Below, in pieces: positions 54,472 to 64,000 of a DNA stretch of 64,000 bases. The notes under the pieces were generated by a model. The model was given only the letters and a program-made list of their open reading frames with translations, was not told the origin of the DNA and ran no database searches. This DNA is from Plasmopara viticola. Lineage: Eukaryota > Oomycota > Peronosporomycetes > Peronosporales > Peronosporaceae. The stretch lies in assembly GCA_001695595.3 (NCBI GenBank), contig MBPM02000012.1:992001-1056000 (forward strand), written 5' to 3'. The first letter of the stretch is position 1. Each line of letters starts with the position of its first letter. The position numbers were made by a program, and so were the translations under genes.

Positions 54472-56028
54472 ATGGTGTCGGCGTTTAATTACATGCTGGA
54501 CCGCAGCGTCGGGCTGCCGTCCCGCGGGTACCGCGACAACTTATATGCCCGACAGTGTACTGAATTAATGCAGCATCCGCCTTCAACGAGCAACTATATC
54601 TTTCGCCAGGGTATGCACGTCTGGACCATGTCGTTGGACCCCTTGGAACAGCGTTTCCTCTTAGTTGGGACTTCCCGGTCCCAGCTTTTGGTATTCGATC
54701 TGCTGACCCTCGACGAAGCCGATGGAGTGAGCGGTTCGCCTCTTTACAATGCTGCAACGCCACTTGATCCACTGTATGCAGTTCAAGCCAAAAGTGGGAC
54801 GACCGAGTCCGTACAATTTGGCATTACAATGGTCGATTGGTACCCTGTCGACGGCGGGTTATGCATTTCCAGCTCTTTGGACCACCATATCAAAGTGTGG
54901 GATTCCGAGACGTTTACGTGTGTCACGTCCTTAAATGTCCGCAGCAAAGTTTATGGGGCCAAGTTTTCTCCCGTCAGTACGACCCATACCTTAATTGCCG
55001 CCGCCACTTCGAAAGGCGAAGTGCGACTTGTTGATCTCGAAAGCAGTGCCACTGCACACAGTCTCTTGGGGCATCAAGCAGAAGTATGGACGCTCGAGTG
55101 GTCTCCAGCAAGTGAATTTGTCCTTGCCACTGGGTCAAGAGACGGTGACGTGCGTCTCTGGGACATTCGACGCTCGGGTGCCACAGCGTGTTTATTGTGT
55201 CTCAATTCCGAAGGAAAAGCGGCTGTACCGCGTCGATCGAATTTGGATACAAATGTCGAACGAGAAATTCTTCCGTCAATCAGTGCAACTGCGAGAAAAA
55301 GGACACGAGGCAGTGGAGCAATGGAAGCGGAAGCGAGGGCACGCCAGCGAGCAAGAACGCGAGTAGCTACTCATCCTGAGCGACTCCACGCGTCCATGCA
55401 ACACACGAAGCGAAGTGATCCACATAATGCAGCGAGTGCTTCCTTCGCTACTGCACATGAGGGAGGCGTGGCCAGTGTGGCCTATACTCCAGATGGACGG
55501 TACCTTCTGAGTCTTGGGATGGACGGCAACCTTCGCTTATGGCACGCCACGTCGGGAGACCATCAATTTATGCATTATGAAGGCATGCATCGCGCACGAC
55601 CGCGCGCTGCGAAAAGTGTGCAAATGGCAGTCGTGCAAGAAGCGAGGGCGTGGGACAGCACCGTCGTCTTTGTTTCGAACGGATCCGACGGCGCCTTGGC
55701 TTCGTACCGTGTGTTTGGAGAATGCGGTGCACCGTTAGGGGCTGCTACAGCTCATTACCAGCAAGTGACGGCGTGTTTGTACCGAAAATCCACGCGGGAG
55801 CTTTTTTCCGCGGGTGAAGATGGCCTTGTCATGAGATGGAAACCACAACCGGTGGAGTTGGACCCCAACGTGTCTAACGACATGGATGAGCGCAATTTGG
55901 CATCGCCAAGTCACGAAGTCGAAGCAACGAGTGGGAATGTGGAGGAGGAAGATGCGTGGAGCGAGGATGAGGAAGCGGGCTTGACTGGCCATACATTCAT
56001 TCCTCCAATCTTGCGAGATGAAGTTTAG
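54472..56028 (+). CDS. ERCC8: WD40 protein CSA/ERCC8 (transcription-coupled repair)
   Basis: 518 codons, no intron. Seven WD40-like blades: GMHVWTMSLDPLEQRFLLVG (about 48), VDWYPVDGGLCISSSLDHHIKVWD (about 122), a third around 165, GHQAEVWTLEWSPASEFVLA (about 198), AHEGGVASVAYTPDGRYLLS (about 325), a sixth around 385, and AHYQQVTACLYRKSTRELFS (about 430). An acidic tail EEEDAWSEDEEAG follows, matching the end of human ERCC8. CSA is the substrate receptor of a CUL4-DDB1 ubiquitin ligase that acts on stalled RNA polymerase II. Between blades four and five there is a charged Arg/Ala/Lys-rich insertion of about 75 residues not found in the human protein. It is divergent to the larE-like gene. Confidence 0.85.
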   Translation: MVSAFNYMLDRSVGLPSRGYRDNLYARQCTELMQHPPSTSNYIFRQGMHVWTMSLDPLEQRFLLVGTSRSQLLVFDLLTLDEADGVSGSPLYNAATPLDPLYAVQAKSGTTESVQFGITMVDWYPVDGGLCISSSLDHHIKVWDSETFTCVTSLNVRSKVYGAKFSPVSTTHTLIAAATSKGEVRLVDLESSATAHSLLGHQAEVWTLEWSPASEFVLATGSRDGDVRLWDIRRSGATACLLCLNSEGKAAVPRRSNLDTNVEREILPSISATARKRTRGSGAMEAEARARQRARTRVATHPERLHASMQHTKRSDPHNAASASFATAHEGGVASVAYTPDGRYLLSLGMDGNLRLWHATSGDHQFMHYEGMHRARPRAAKSVQMAVVQEARAWDSTVVFVSNGSDGALASYRVFGECGAPLGAATAHYQQVTACLYRKSTRELFSAGEDGLVMRWKPQPVELDPNVSNDMDERNLASPSHEVEATSGNVEEEDAWSEDEEAGLTGHTFIPPILRDEV

Positions 56029-56161
56029 ACAATTTAGTATCAGGGCCAATGCCGTGTATTAAAGATTAAAGTAGATTAATATATTTAGCCTTTGACACCC
56101 TGCAGCCTATTTCAAGCATGAAGCATGGAAATCAGTACTTCCTATCTTGGTTTCTAGTGCA

Positions 56162-58085
56162 ATGGCTGCAAACGCTTTGCCGAGCAGTGGAGCGTTGCTA
56201 AGTGCCACGGATTTCTTTGGAAAGACGGACGTCGAGGGGCTGGAAAAGTTTAAAACGATTGCCTTTCGTGCACTGCATGAGCAAAAAGTCGAGGAGGAAC
56301 TCCAGCAAACCAAGCAAGAGAACGAAGAGCTCAAGGAGGAAAACGCACGCGTATTGCGGGACTTGAAAGAACTTCAAGCATCGTTCGATGCCAACATTGA
56401 CGATCGAGAGCGTGTGCTTGCGTTCAAGTCGAAACGAATTGAAGAATTGCTTGGCAAATTGCGCGAATGTGAAACGATCAATGCCTCCTTCTTTCAAGCA
56501 ATGAATGGGAAAACTTCAGAAGAGGACGCTCATGTTGGCTCTCCGCAACGTAATAGCATGACTTTGAACCAAAATGGAGTCGAGCCGTTGCGATCGGAGA
56601 CGGAAACACGGGCAAGGATGATGACGTTGATCAATGGAGGAAAACCGCTCTTCCACGCGCTTGACACGTGCAAAGAGCAGGAATACAAACAGCTCCATGA
56701 AGCCTCGCAGCGGCACTGTGATCAATTGATGCAAACGGCTCTAGAGAACGAAGCGGATCTGCGTGAGACGCGTTTGGCCCGATTCAATAAACGAGACAGT
56801 GAGATGCAAATTGAGCAACTTCAAGCTCAGCTTGCAGCCGTGACGTTGGAAAAGAGCGAGCTATCCCATCATGCCGAGCGAAAGTTGTTGCTCGAACACG
56901 ACAGATTGCATCGCGAGAAAGAGAGTGAACTGAAAGCGTTGCAAGAGACCATGCGTACGCAAATGCGGATGCAGCTGGACATGACTACCCAGCGCACTGT
57001 CGAAGAGAATGAGCGCGTGCAACTCGAGTTGCGTCACCAGAGCTCGCACCTTGAAAAGATGATGAAGCGAATTGACACGCTTGGAGCGGAGAACAAACGG
57101 TTGCGGCAGGGAATGCATTTGGTTGAAGAAATGAATGCCGGACTGAGTAAGAAAGTGACCTTTTACGAGCACCTCGTTGCAAAAAAGCAGCGAAAAGAGG
57201 AGCAGCAATCAAGGCAAGGTGACAATTTCCAGCAACAGAGTGCACCTTCACCACCGTCATTGCGACGGACTCCTCGAAAGCCACCACTTCCTGCACTGTC
57301 ATCAGGAAAGTATACGAATGCAACATCACCAGAGGTCCCATCGTTGGATAGCATGGAATCACCTCACGACTCCTGCTTTTCGCCTGACAGCGATAGCTTT
57401 GAACCTATTGGAACTTCCGACTCACCTAGTCCGTATCAGCTCAATGCCATCACTGACGTACTTGAGAAACATTTACAGAGTCGTGAGTTTACCAAGAAGC
57501 AAGTGGTGGCTGTACTGAAATATCACCACGACCAGTATCGTCGTCGAGATAGCGTACGTGAAACAATCATCCTATGCTCTTTCACGATCGCAGCTAAAAT
57601 TTTGTACTAACGAATGGCATTTTACGAATTAGCCCAAAGTAGTTCGCGATGTGGTAAGACTAGGAACGACGCCAGTGTCAAAGAAAAAGTTAATGTTATC
57701 GAACAAATGCTATCTTCCTACAAGCCACGGACGTCGAATAAGAGATCCTCCGGTACGTGTTGTTTGATAGCGTGGCAGGACGCAGTAGCGTTGACAGTTT
57801 ACGTGTTGTGGAATGATCTAGATGACCCTCGACTCGTTGATACGACAAAAGCTTTCATCGGCTTCGAACAATGCGCAAAGCAACAACTCGAGTGACTTAG
57901 CCATTGACGAGAAGCAACGTCAATTACTTCATCAATTGTTACTCCCTGACCTTTCTCGAAAAGAAAGAAATGACAAGCCTCGGTCTTCGATGGGTAGAGA
58001 TGCCTCAGAAATGTGGAAGAGGTCGGGATCGCGATTTCAGGACGAACGAGACGGATTTGCTTTACCCGCTACAGCAAGATTTTAA
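56162..58085 (+). CDS. Long coiled-coil protein, possibly ciliary; three-exon model
   Basis: The first exon, 56162-57553, starts at the ATG (MAANALPSSG); a longer frame from 56147 begins with TTG. Residues about 40-105 and 190-355 are coiled coils, ending in VEEMNAGLSKKVTFYEHLVA, a layout reminiscent of CFAP157/BBOF1-type ciliary proteins but without a decisive motif. A Ser/Pro-rich stretch and a helical segment (DVLEKHLQSREFTKKQVVAV) follow. The frame then ends soon after a GTACGT donor at 57554. A TACTAAC branch site and an AG at 57631-57632 give a 21-base exon (57633-57653), and a second intron 57654-57821 leads to 57822-58085, all in phase, giving 558 codons. The first exon is secure; the last two are a prediction. 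It could be any coiled-coil scaffold. Confidence 0.6.
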
Positions 58086-59141
58086 AACAGTGATGATAGT
58101 CTGTATGAGTAAGTGCTAATGTAATTTGTGGTGTGAGTTTGATGAGGCAGATGGTCATATAAATTATAGCAAAGGATTAACTCTCCTAGTTTCCTTTCCT
58201 CCTACAACCTGCCCAGTGTAATAGTTTACCGTTGCTGTACGCTTCAGTCTAACAATTAGATCCATTCGCGAGCCTCAGCGTATTATGTCGTTGGCCGACT
58301 CATTAAGCTTAGCTCCTCACTTCTTAACTTAAGAAACAAGCCTACTTCAAAACCAGACTAAACATTAACGGCCTGCATGAGGTTCTTCGTCGACTTGTTC
58401 GCTTTTGCAAAGTGCATGATCCTATTCACCTCGGCCTTCAAATTACCTTGTCATTTTTGTAAATTGCTCAAACTCTTATTATGTACTACTGCGGTAGCCA
58501 AATCTCATGCTTTATTGTCTTTAAAATAATTTTTACAGCACGTCAGCGCTTTCAAGCCGTGACTCTGCTTTTCAACCGCCCGCGCATGTTTGGTGGACAC
58601 GTTAAGATCAAGCCTTCCTGATGAAAATATTCCTAATTTGATTTTAATCGCCGTTATCGGGTACGCAATATGTGATCATCACTTAGTAGCTGGAATCAGT
58701 AGTCTTCGGCTCTCCAAATTGTTACCATATTTTTTCTCGAGCAAATAAGCTTGACAAAGACACCTCTTACTTGCAAAATGCTTTCAAGCACGTTCAAATA
58801 CGAGGAGAGAAAAATTCCATGTGGCTAACATTCCAAAGCTGTGTGCAAACAGTAGTTGAAATTGGGGATCATTTAAACACTTTACAAGTACCATTCGTAA
58901 GTGTTTTGTTCTTAATTATCGGCTCAACATATACCTTGGAAACAAATGAGAACAACAAATGAATGATATTACAACATAATAGTACGTAACCCTTCTAAAA
59001 CTTGTGTAGCGATACTCGACTTTTTTCTGTCACCTTTTCTTATTGTGTCCGTGTCGGTCACTGTAATCTCCCATTTACAGCCTCCATTCATTTAAAACCT
59101 AGTGTTTGAAAGTCGTCACTGAAGATTCCTTCGACTTTAAC
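58086..59141. other. Intergenic, no gene seen
   Basis: About 1 kb, A+T-rich, between the coiled-coil gene and RPS23. The last 100 bp should hold the RPS23 promoter. A pyrimidine-rich CTCCATTCATTT near 59081-59092 recalls the oomycete initiator, but the match is imperfect. Confidence 0.4.
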
Positions 59142-59874
59142 ATGGGCAAACGTACGTATGTGCACTCTATGATGAAATGCCGTCTTTCCACGCCTGCACT
59201 TTGGCCAAGCAGCGTCTCTTTACAATCGCAATTCACTAAAAAATCAAGTGTAACGCAGTCCAATGACGCTGAGAAAATAGACTCGCTCGTCATGTTATCA
59301 GTCACGCAAAGGATTCAATAAGGAGCAGTCGATCGAGTGCTAGCTGGATATGCAAGGCGTGGATACCGACTGGCGAATGATGTTTAAAAATTACGCGAAT
59401 GACTTACGGGATTGCTGACCATGGTCTTGCGTCTCTTTGTGTACAGACAAACCTTCTGGTATTCGCTGTGCGCGTAAGTTGCGCGTGCACCGCCGCACTC
59501 AACGCTGGGCCCAGAAGTCCTACAACAAGAGCCACTCAGTGACGGCCATGAAGGCCAACCCGCTTGGTGGTTCCTCTATGGCCAAGGGCATTGTGCTGGA
59601 GAAGATTGGCATTGAAGCCAAGCAGCCGAACTCGGCTATTCGTAAATCGTGCCGAGTGCAGCTAATCAAGAACTCGAAGAAAATTGCTGCCTTTGTGCCA
59701 CGCGACGGTTGTCTCAACTACGTTGACGAGAACGACGAGGTCCTCATTTCGGGGTTTGGTCGCCGTGGTCACGCTGTTGGTGATATTCCTGGTGTGCGCT
59801 TTAAAGTCGTAAAGGTCTCGGGCGTGTCCCTGCTCGCTCTCTACAAGGAGAAAAAGGAGAAACCGCGCTCGTAG
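59142..59874 (+). CDS. RPS23: 40S ribosomal protein S23 (uS12)
   Basis: Two exons: 59142-59151 (ATG GGC AAA C) and 59447-59874, joined across a 295-bp intron (GTACGT at the donor, GTACAG at the acceptor). The product of 145 residues starts [20 protein letters not shown]. It contains the uS12 core: [67 protein letters not shown] and the end [14 protein letters not shown]. It sits in the decoding centre of the small ribosomal subunit. The PNSA loop, where a conserved proline is hydroxylated in other eukaryotes, is intact. The very short first exon carrying little more than the start codon is common in ribosomal protein genes. Length and sequence are normal. Confidence 0.95.
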
Positions 59875-60069
59875 ATTATGTGCCTGTTAATGAAAAGGAA
59901 TTTGCGCTTGTTGGCATGCTAAAGTTCTGCCAGGTCGAACGAATCATGGCAGGTTTCTCTACCACTCTCATAACCCTTGCTCAAATTTATGTACGATCTG
60001 CGTACCAAAAAAGTAAAATACGTGAAAGAAATACCGAGTTGAACGAAAAATAAAAGCTACTACTTTAGA

Positions 60070-60916
60070 ATGCAGGTTGAGCTCGTGCCCGTGCTCTCGG
60101 ACAATTACGCCTATCTGCTGATTGATTCTACCACTCGTAAGCCTCTTCCTCACTTAAACTCGACCAAGTCGTTAGTCACGCTTTTTCTGTGAGATCTCGT
60201 TAGGCGTGGCGGCGGCAGTTGATCCCGTTGATGCACAGAAAGTGTATAACCGAGCAAAAGAGCTGAAAGTGGATATTACCATGATCCTTACCACACACTC
60301 GCATTGGGACCATGCAGGTGGCAATCGAGAGCTTGTTGACCTCGTCTTTCATCACGAAGAACGCCAGCTCTTGGTGGTAGGTGGACCAGGAAATGCGGTA
60401 GAAGCTCAGACGCAGACTGTAACTACCAAAGACGTTGTCAAGCTGGGGAACTTGACCATCAAGGTCTACTATGTTCCGTGCCACACACGGGACCACGTGC
60501 TTTATCATTGCCAGGATGCACTCTTTACTGGTGACACGTTGTTTATCGCGGGATGCGGTCGGTTTTTTAGTGGAAGCCCCGAGGAAATGCACTTTGCTCT
60601 GAATGAGGTGGTTGCCAAGCTTCCAGAAGAGACAAAAATCTATTGTGGTCACGAATATACGGCAAGCAATTTGCGCTTTGCTGTCCATGTTGAGCCTGAG
60701 AATCAAGATATTAGAAAGAAACTGACGTGGGCTATCGAAAAGACAGAGGCCGGTGAGCCGACTGTTCCATCAACAGTCAGAGAAGAGTTGGCGACGAACC
60801 CATTCATGCGTGTGCAGGAAAAGGGTGTGCAGGAGTTTGCAAAGGGTGAAAAGGATCCAGTTAAGGTGACACGGTTCATTCGTGCAGCCAAGGACAGCTT
60901 TGTAGTTGGCAAGTAG
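60070..60916 (+). CDS. HAGH: Hydroxyacylglutathione hydrolase (glyoxalase II)
   Basis: Exons 60070-60136 and 60204-60916, separated by a 67-bp intron (GTAAGC..TTAG), give 259 residues, the usual family length. The enzyme hydrolyses S-D-lactoylglutathione to D-lactate and glutathione, the second step of methylglyoxal detoxification. The metallo-beta-lactamase signature THSHWDHAGG holds H54, H56, D58 and H59. Other metal ligands are H116 (PCHTRDH), D133 (FTGDTLF) and H172 (CGHEYT). The glutathione-site segment GCGRFFSG is at 139-146, and the C-terminal HAGH domain is complete (GEPTVPST, NPFMRVQEK). No targeting peptide is seen, so it is cytosolic by default. It lies about 195 bp after RPS23 on the same strand. 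It produces D-lactate, which may be of interest beside the LarE-like gene. Confidence 0.93.
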
Positions 60917-62454
60917 ATTGGCCGAAATGTGGAAGTTTGAATGCTTTGAAAGAGTTGACTGACAAATGCAGAATGAGTGCGTGTAATAATCGAGTTTATA
61001 CATTACAGGGAATGAACACCACTCCATCAGATGTTGTTAAAAGGCTAGACAAAATGTGGTCGGATCAAACAAGAAAAGAGCTCGATGAGCGTGTTAAATA
61101 TTTGCATTGAGTGTGGACTGAGATAAAAAACTACCAAAGGAGAGACGCTACTCATCGACAAGATCACAAATTGAGTGGCGCACAGCTCCCATGCAGTGCT
61201 GTCCGTTGACAGCACGATGTCAGAATCTAACCCAGTTCAAATGTAAAAAATGACTACGTCACGCACTCCAGCCTTAGAAGCTTGAAAAGGGAGTGGTTGG
61301 ATTACATTATGCTCTTGAAAGCTAAACCACTGATAGTTTACCACTTCTTTGACGCGGAGCCCTTGCTTTCGAATGCACATATTTATTGCACACAGAGCAC
61401 CAACTTTTCCGTCATTTGTCTATATTCAGCGTACCGCGCAGCCTAATGCTTGCTTCTGTCTCAAGTCAAACCACTGAAGACAAAAGATCAAAGTTGGATG
61501 AATAATAAAAATATTTCTGCGCGAGTAAACTCAGATTTAAAATATTCGAGACCGAAAAGAAGTTAGGTGCTGTTTAGACAGCTTGGTTGCCCGAATACAT
61601 GTCATCGGCATTCTAGCAGAGACCGTTACCATTTCGGGTGCTCGACGTAAACTTAGTAAAGCTACGTTACTGCGAGCCATGTTGATTTTGATCAAAGCAT
61701 CGCAGCTATACGGCTGTTAAAATGAATGCGAGACCGAATATGCTTGGGTGTGTCTTCCAATTCTTGAACTTTGTTAGTTGCACTGACATCGCCACTCGGG
61801 GACGAAGGCAGCAACCAATTTTGTCGCACGTTGTTCTGCAAATCCACAATTATGTTAACGTGGTCCGACTTTCAAAGAACCTTGATAAAAAGTTGCGTTA
61901 GTTGAAATGTCCGTCATTGTCAAACCTAGAAGATTTAATCCATTCGAATCGTACTAACTGACATTACATGAAGTTGAATCTTTTATATTAAGAACCCTTG
62001 TGCCGCAGCATCGAAGTGAATAGAGTCTGGCTTTGTGATGCTCTCGCTATCCGTCCACTTGATAAAAAATGGTTCTTTTGGATAGAATAAATCGGGAAGC
62101 GTTACTACCGCCACTGCCTTTGTCCACGACACCGAAAGAAGAAACTACGAAATCTGGCCTTTGGTCGATTAAATCTGCATCAACCTTGGGCATATCAGAC
62201 ATTCTGCTCTTTGCAAAATGGTTTTGCGCAAACATTAAATTTTCTTTTCGAGTAGAACCACGGTTTAGCGAACGCAGAGCAAAGCTTTCCATACCTCTAC
62301 TTCGATCCTTTCTTGCGAGGTTGCACATATCTTTCAACTCGCTGGATTGATAATTTAATAAGTTTGCCCGTAACTAACCCCCGAAGGCTGGTGGCAAGAA
62401 GCTTGAAGCTCTGACAGTGTGCAGTAAATTTTTTTGAAAATGTGCCCGTCTATT
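60917..62454. other. Intergenic, no gene supported
   Basis: A 33-codon frame at about 61013-61111 (MNTTPSDVVKRLDKMWSDQT) follows an acceptor-like TTACAG but has no evident upstream exon. Frames on both strands at 62047-62350 show no domain. Confidence 0.4.
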
Positions 62455-62480
62455 CTTTACCACGCTTTCGCGTGGTAAAG
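62455..62480. repeat. Perfect hairpin, 11-bp arms, 4-base loop
   Basis: CTTTACCACGC, loop TTTC, then the exact reverse complement. It is the tightest foldback in this part of the window. No neighbouring gene uses it as an obvious terminator. Confidence 0.6.
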
Positions 62481-63311
62481 GAGCAGTTTTTGGAGCCGCA
62501 ATGCCAAAAGTGCACATATCCTTGACAAGCTTTCTAACTTAATGTCTTTGGCGCTTATTGGCATTCCGGTGGATCTGCTGAAAGCAGTGTTGGCTGATAT
62601 GAACGTGGTCAATCATACACTGTTTTTTTGCATTAATCCACACCTATCCACCGACCAGACTTGCGTACCCATGCCCGTCCAAAACCCATGGTCATGGGGG
62701 CTATGGGTGATGCATGGGTATGGGTACTTTGAACTGGATTCTGCAGTGAAGAGGGACCTAAACTCTCGGAACCCACGCGCTAACATTTAGCTGTCCCTAC
62801 CGCGAGATGCTGGTGGTCACAGTCACGTCTTAAACGCTCACATTCGCATATTGCTTTATGGCTGTAGAAAATGACGGTAATTATACCCGGGCAGCCCACT
62901 TTATGGCACGCATGTTTAAGTAATTCTCCGTCATTCCATCAGCATTGTGACCAAGTGCGAACTGAACGCGTTAGATGTCGCGTTTTCCGATACCAATTTT
63001 CATCAAAATATGCCGTCGGCATATTTCAATGAACATTCTTCCAAAGCAACAAGGATGTTTAGGATGTTTTCTAATGATTGTAGCTCCAAAGAGTTGACTC
63101 GGCAGTGAAGCTTTCTTGTGTTTGCATCGACTGCGGAATTCTTTGCACCGAAGCCTGTTGATATGCGAAAGACCTTCCCTTCGCCCGCTTGGTCGATCTC
63201 GGAAATACCTGGCTGGTGTCCTATTCGCGACTTTTATGAGGAATAAGCGGACACTCAATCACATCAAGGGCCGATAGAGCGCATTTTGCGTTAAAGAAAT
63301 GGTTTGACAAT
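62481..63311. other. Gene-poor stretch before the Mutator-like relic
   Basis: The frame 62542-62790 has odd aromatic runs (PWSWGLWVMHGYGYF), partly from a CATGGG-rich stretch. No family was recognised. It may be upstream transposase sequence decayed beyond recognition. Confidence 0.35.
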
Positions 63312-64000
63312 TTGACGGCAGACCTCTTGACGGTGTCGTCTCGCAATCTAGCTGCCATCGAATTTCAGACCGCAAAGGAACGCACATTTGCCGATCTGCA
63401 GTATGGCACGACCTTCTCTGCTGTCGTGAAAATGGTGTCAGTTGCGGGGTTGCAGGCAGAAGTTGATAAGTATCAAAATCGGTACGACAGTGGTGACTGT
63501 CATGAGATGTTCACCTTCAAAGTTGGTCATGAAAGCAGACATATCGTCCGCACCAGGGTAGCAACAGCATTAGCAGCAATGGTGCCACTTGTTCTCAATG
63601 ATTTTGACTCGTATTGGTGGATTGTGCACCCTCCGCGAGCACCTGCAGCGGCACCGACAGTACGATCAATATATTTGGAGCTCGCTTGAATACGAAAGAA
63701 GTTCACAGAAGTGTCGATTTACCGTCAAAGGGTAATGATTGACCATCTTGACGAGGTACCGGCGTCAGAAGTGCGCAATCCTTTGCTTGTTCACGGTCGT
63801 GGTCATCCAGGACTTTCGTTAGAGAAACCAAGGGTACCGCAAAGAGCATCGCAAAGATCGACGCAGCGCAACCCATAACACTTTAAAATTGTTAAGGCTT
63901 CTTTGAGGCCCCAAAGAAGGTGCGGTCGATGCAGACAGCATGGTCATACGATAAAAACACGCGAACAGGCATCGGCACCGGTACTTTCCTTGGCCGATAC
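63312..64000 (+). mobile_element. Mutator-like (MULE) transposase relic, 3' part, cut by window edge
   Basis: 63312-63689 is an open frame whose DCHEMFTFKVGHESRHIV resembles a worn SWIM zinc finger (C-x-C, then G-x-x-C-R-H-I), with two of the zinc ligands missing. After a stop, 63733-63890 reads NPLLVHGRGHPG and QRASQRSTQRNP, like the G-R-G-R-P-R-G and K-R-x-P-S linker found after the SWIM finger. At about 63925-63965 CGRCRQHGHTIKTR matches a CCHC zinc knuckle whose last cysteine is now arginine. Order and spacing fit the end of a Mutator-like transposase. The element continues beyond base 64000. Confidence 0.5.

Noticed and set aside
61013..61111. 33-codon ORF after an acceptor-like site downstream of HAGH
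   Set aside because: HAGH is already complete at its usual length and no donor leads to this segment. Kept only as a remark.

Overview
The window looks like a piece of an oomycete nuclear genome (Peronosporales type: Phytophthora or a downy mildew). The reasons are short GT..AG introns (55-80 bp for most, 295 bp in a ribosomal protein gene), a PH-domain/CAMK kinase, a START-like/FYVE/GAF protein, a flagellar gene (CFAP99), and long A+T-rich deserts holding worn-out LINE, Ty1/copia, Ty3/gypsy, Mutator-like and probably hAT elements. The intact CFAP99 gene suggests a lineage that still makes swimming zoospores. The species cannot be fixed from this sequence alone.

Layout. 1-1725: 3' part of a PH-kinase gene. 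1726-14300: desert with two 5'-truncated LINE tails, a Ty1/copia relic, a Ty3/gypsy RNase H relic and a possible hAT relic. 14323-15099 (-): a CtIP/Sae2-type DNA-end-resection gene. 15.2-25 kb: desert with a decayed kinase-like gene and a Ty3/gypsy relic. 25.0-27.6 kb: two neighbouring coiled-coil genes of unknown function. 27.6-35.3 kb: desert. 35.3-46.7 kb: two same-strand paralogues, a short GAF protein and a full START-like/FYVE/GAF protein, separated by a dead copia element, an unknown gene fragment and an internally deleted LINE with a perfect 13-bp target-site duplication. 48.4-50.3 kb (-): a multiply stopped pseudogene. 50.5-60.9 kb: a gene-dense island with CFAP99, a LarE-like PP-loop sulfur transferase (5 exons, -), CSA/ERCC8 (divergent from larE across 102 bp), a long coiled-coil protein, ribosomal protein S23 and glyoxalase II. 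61-64 kb: desert ending in a Mutator-like transposase relic cut by the window edge.

No operon-like pathway links the genes. CtIP/Sae2 (double-strand break resection) and CSA (transcription-coupled repair) are both genome-maintenance genes but lie 40 kb apart. The most useful items for follow-up are the LarE-like gene in a eukaryote, the CtIP/Sae2 homologue, the internally deleted LINE with intact ends, and the truncated FYVE/GAF duplicate. I found no convincing new multi-gene system. Spliced gene models were built by eye from GT/AG signals, phase and family similarity. No alignment or database search was run, and all family assignments rest on motif recognition.
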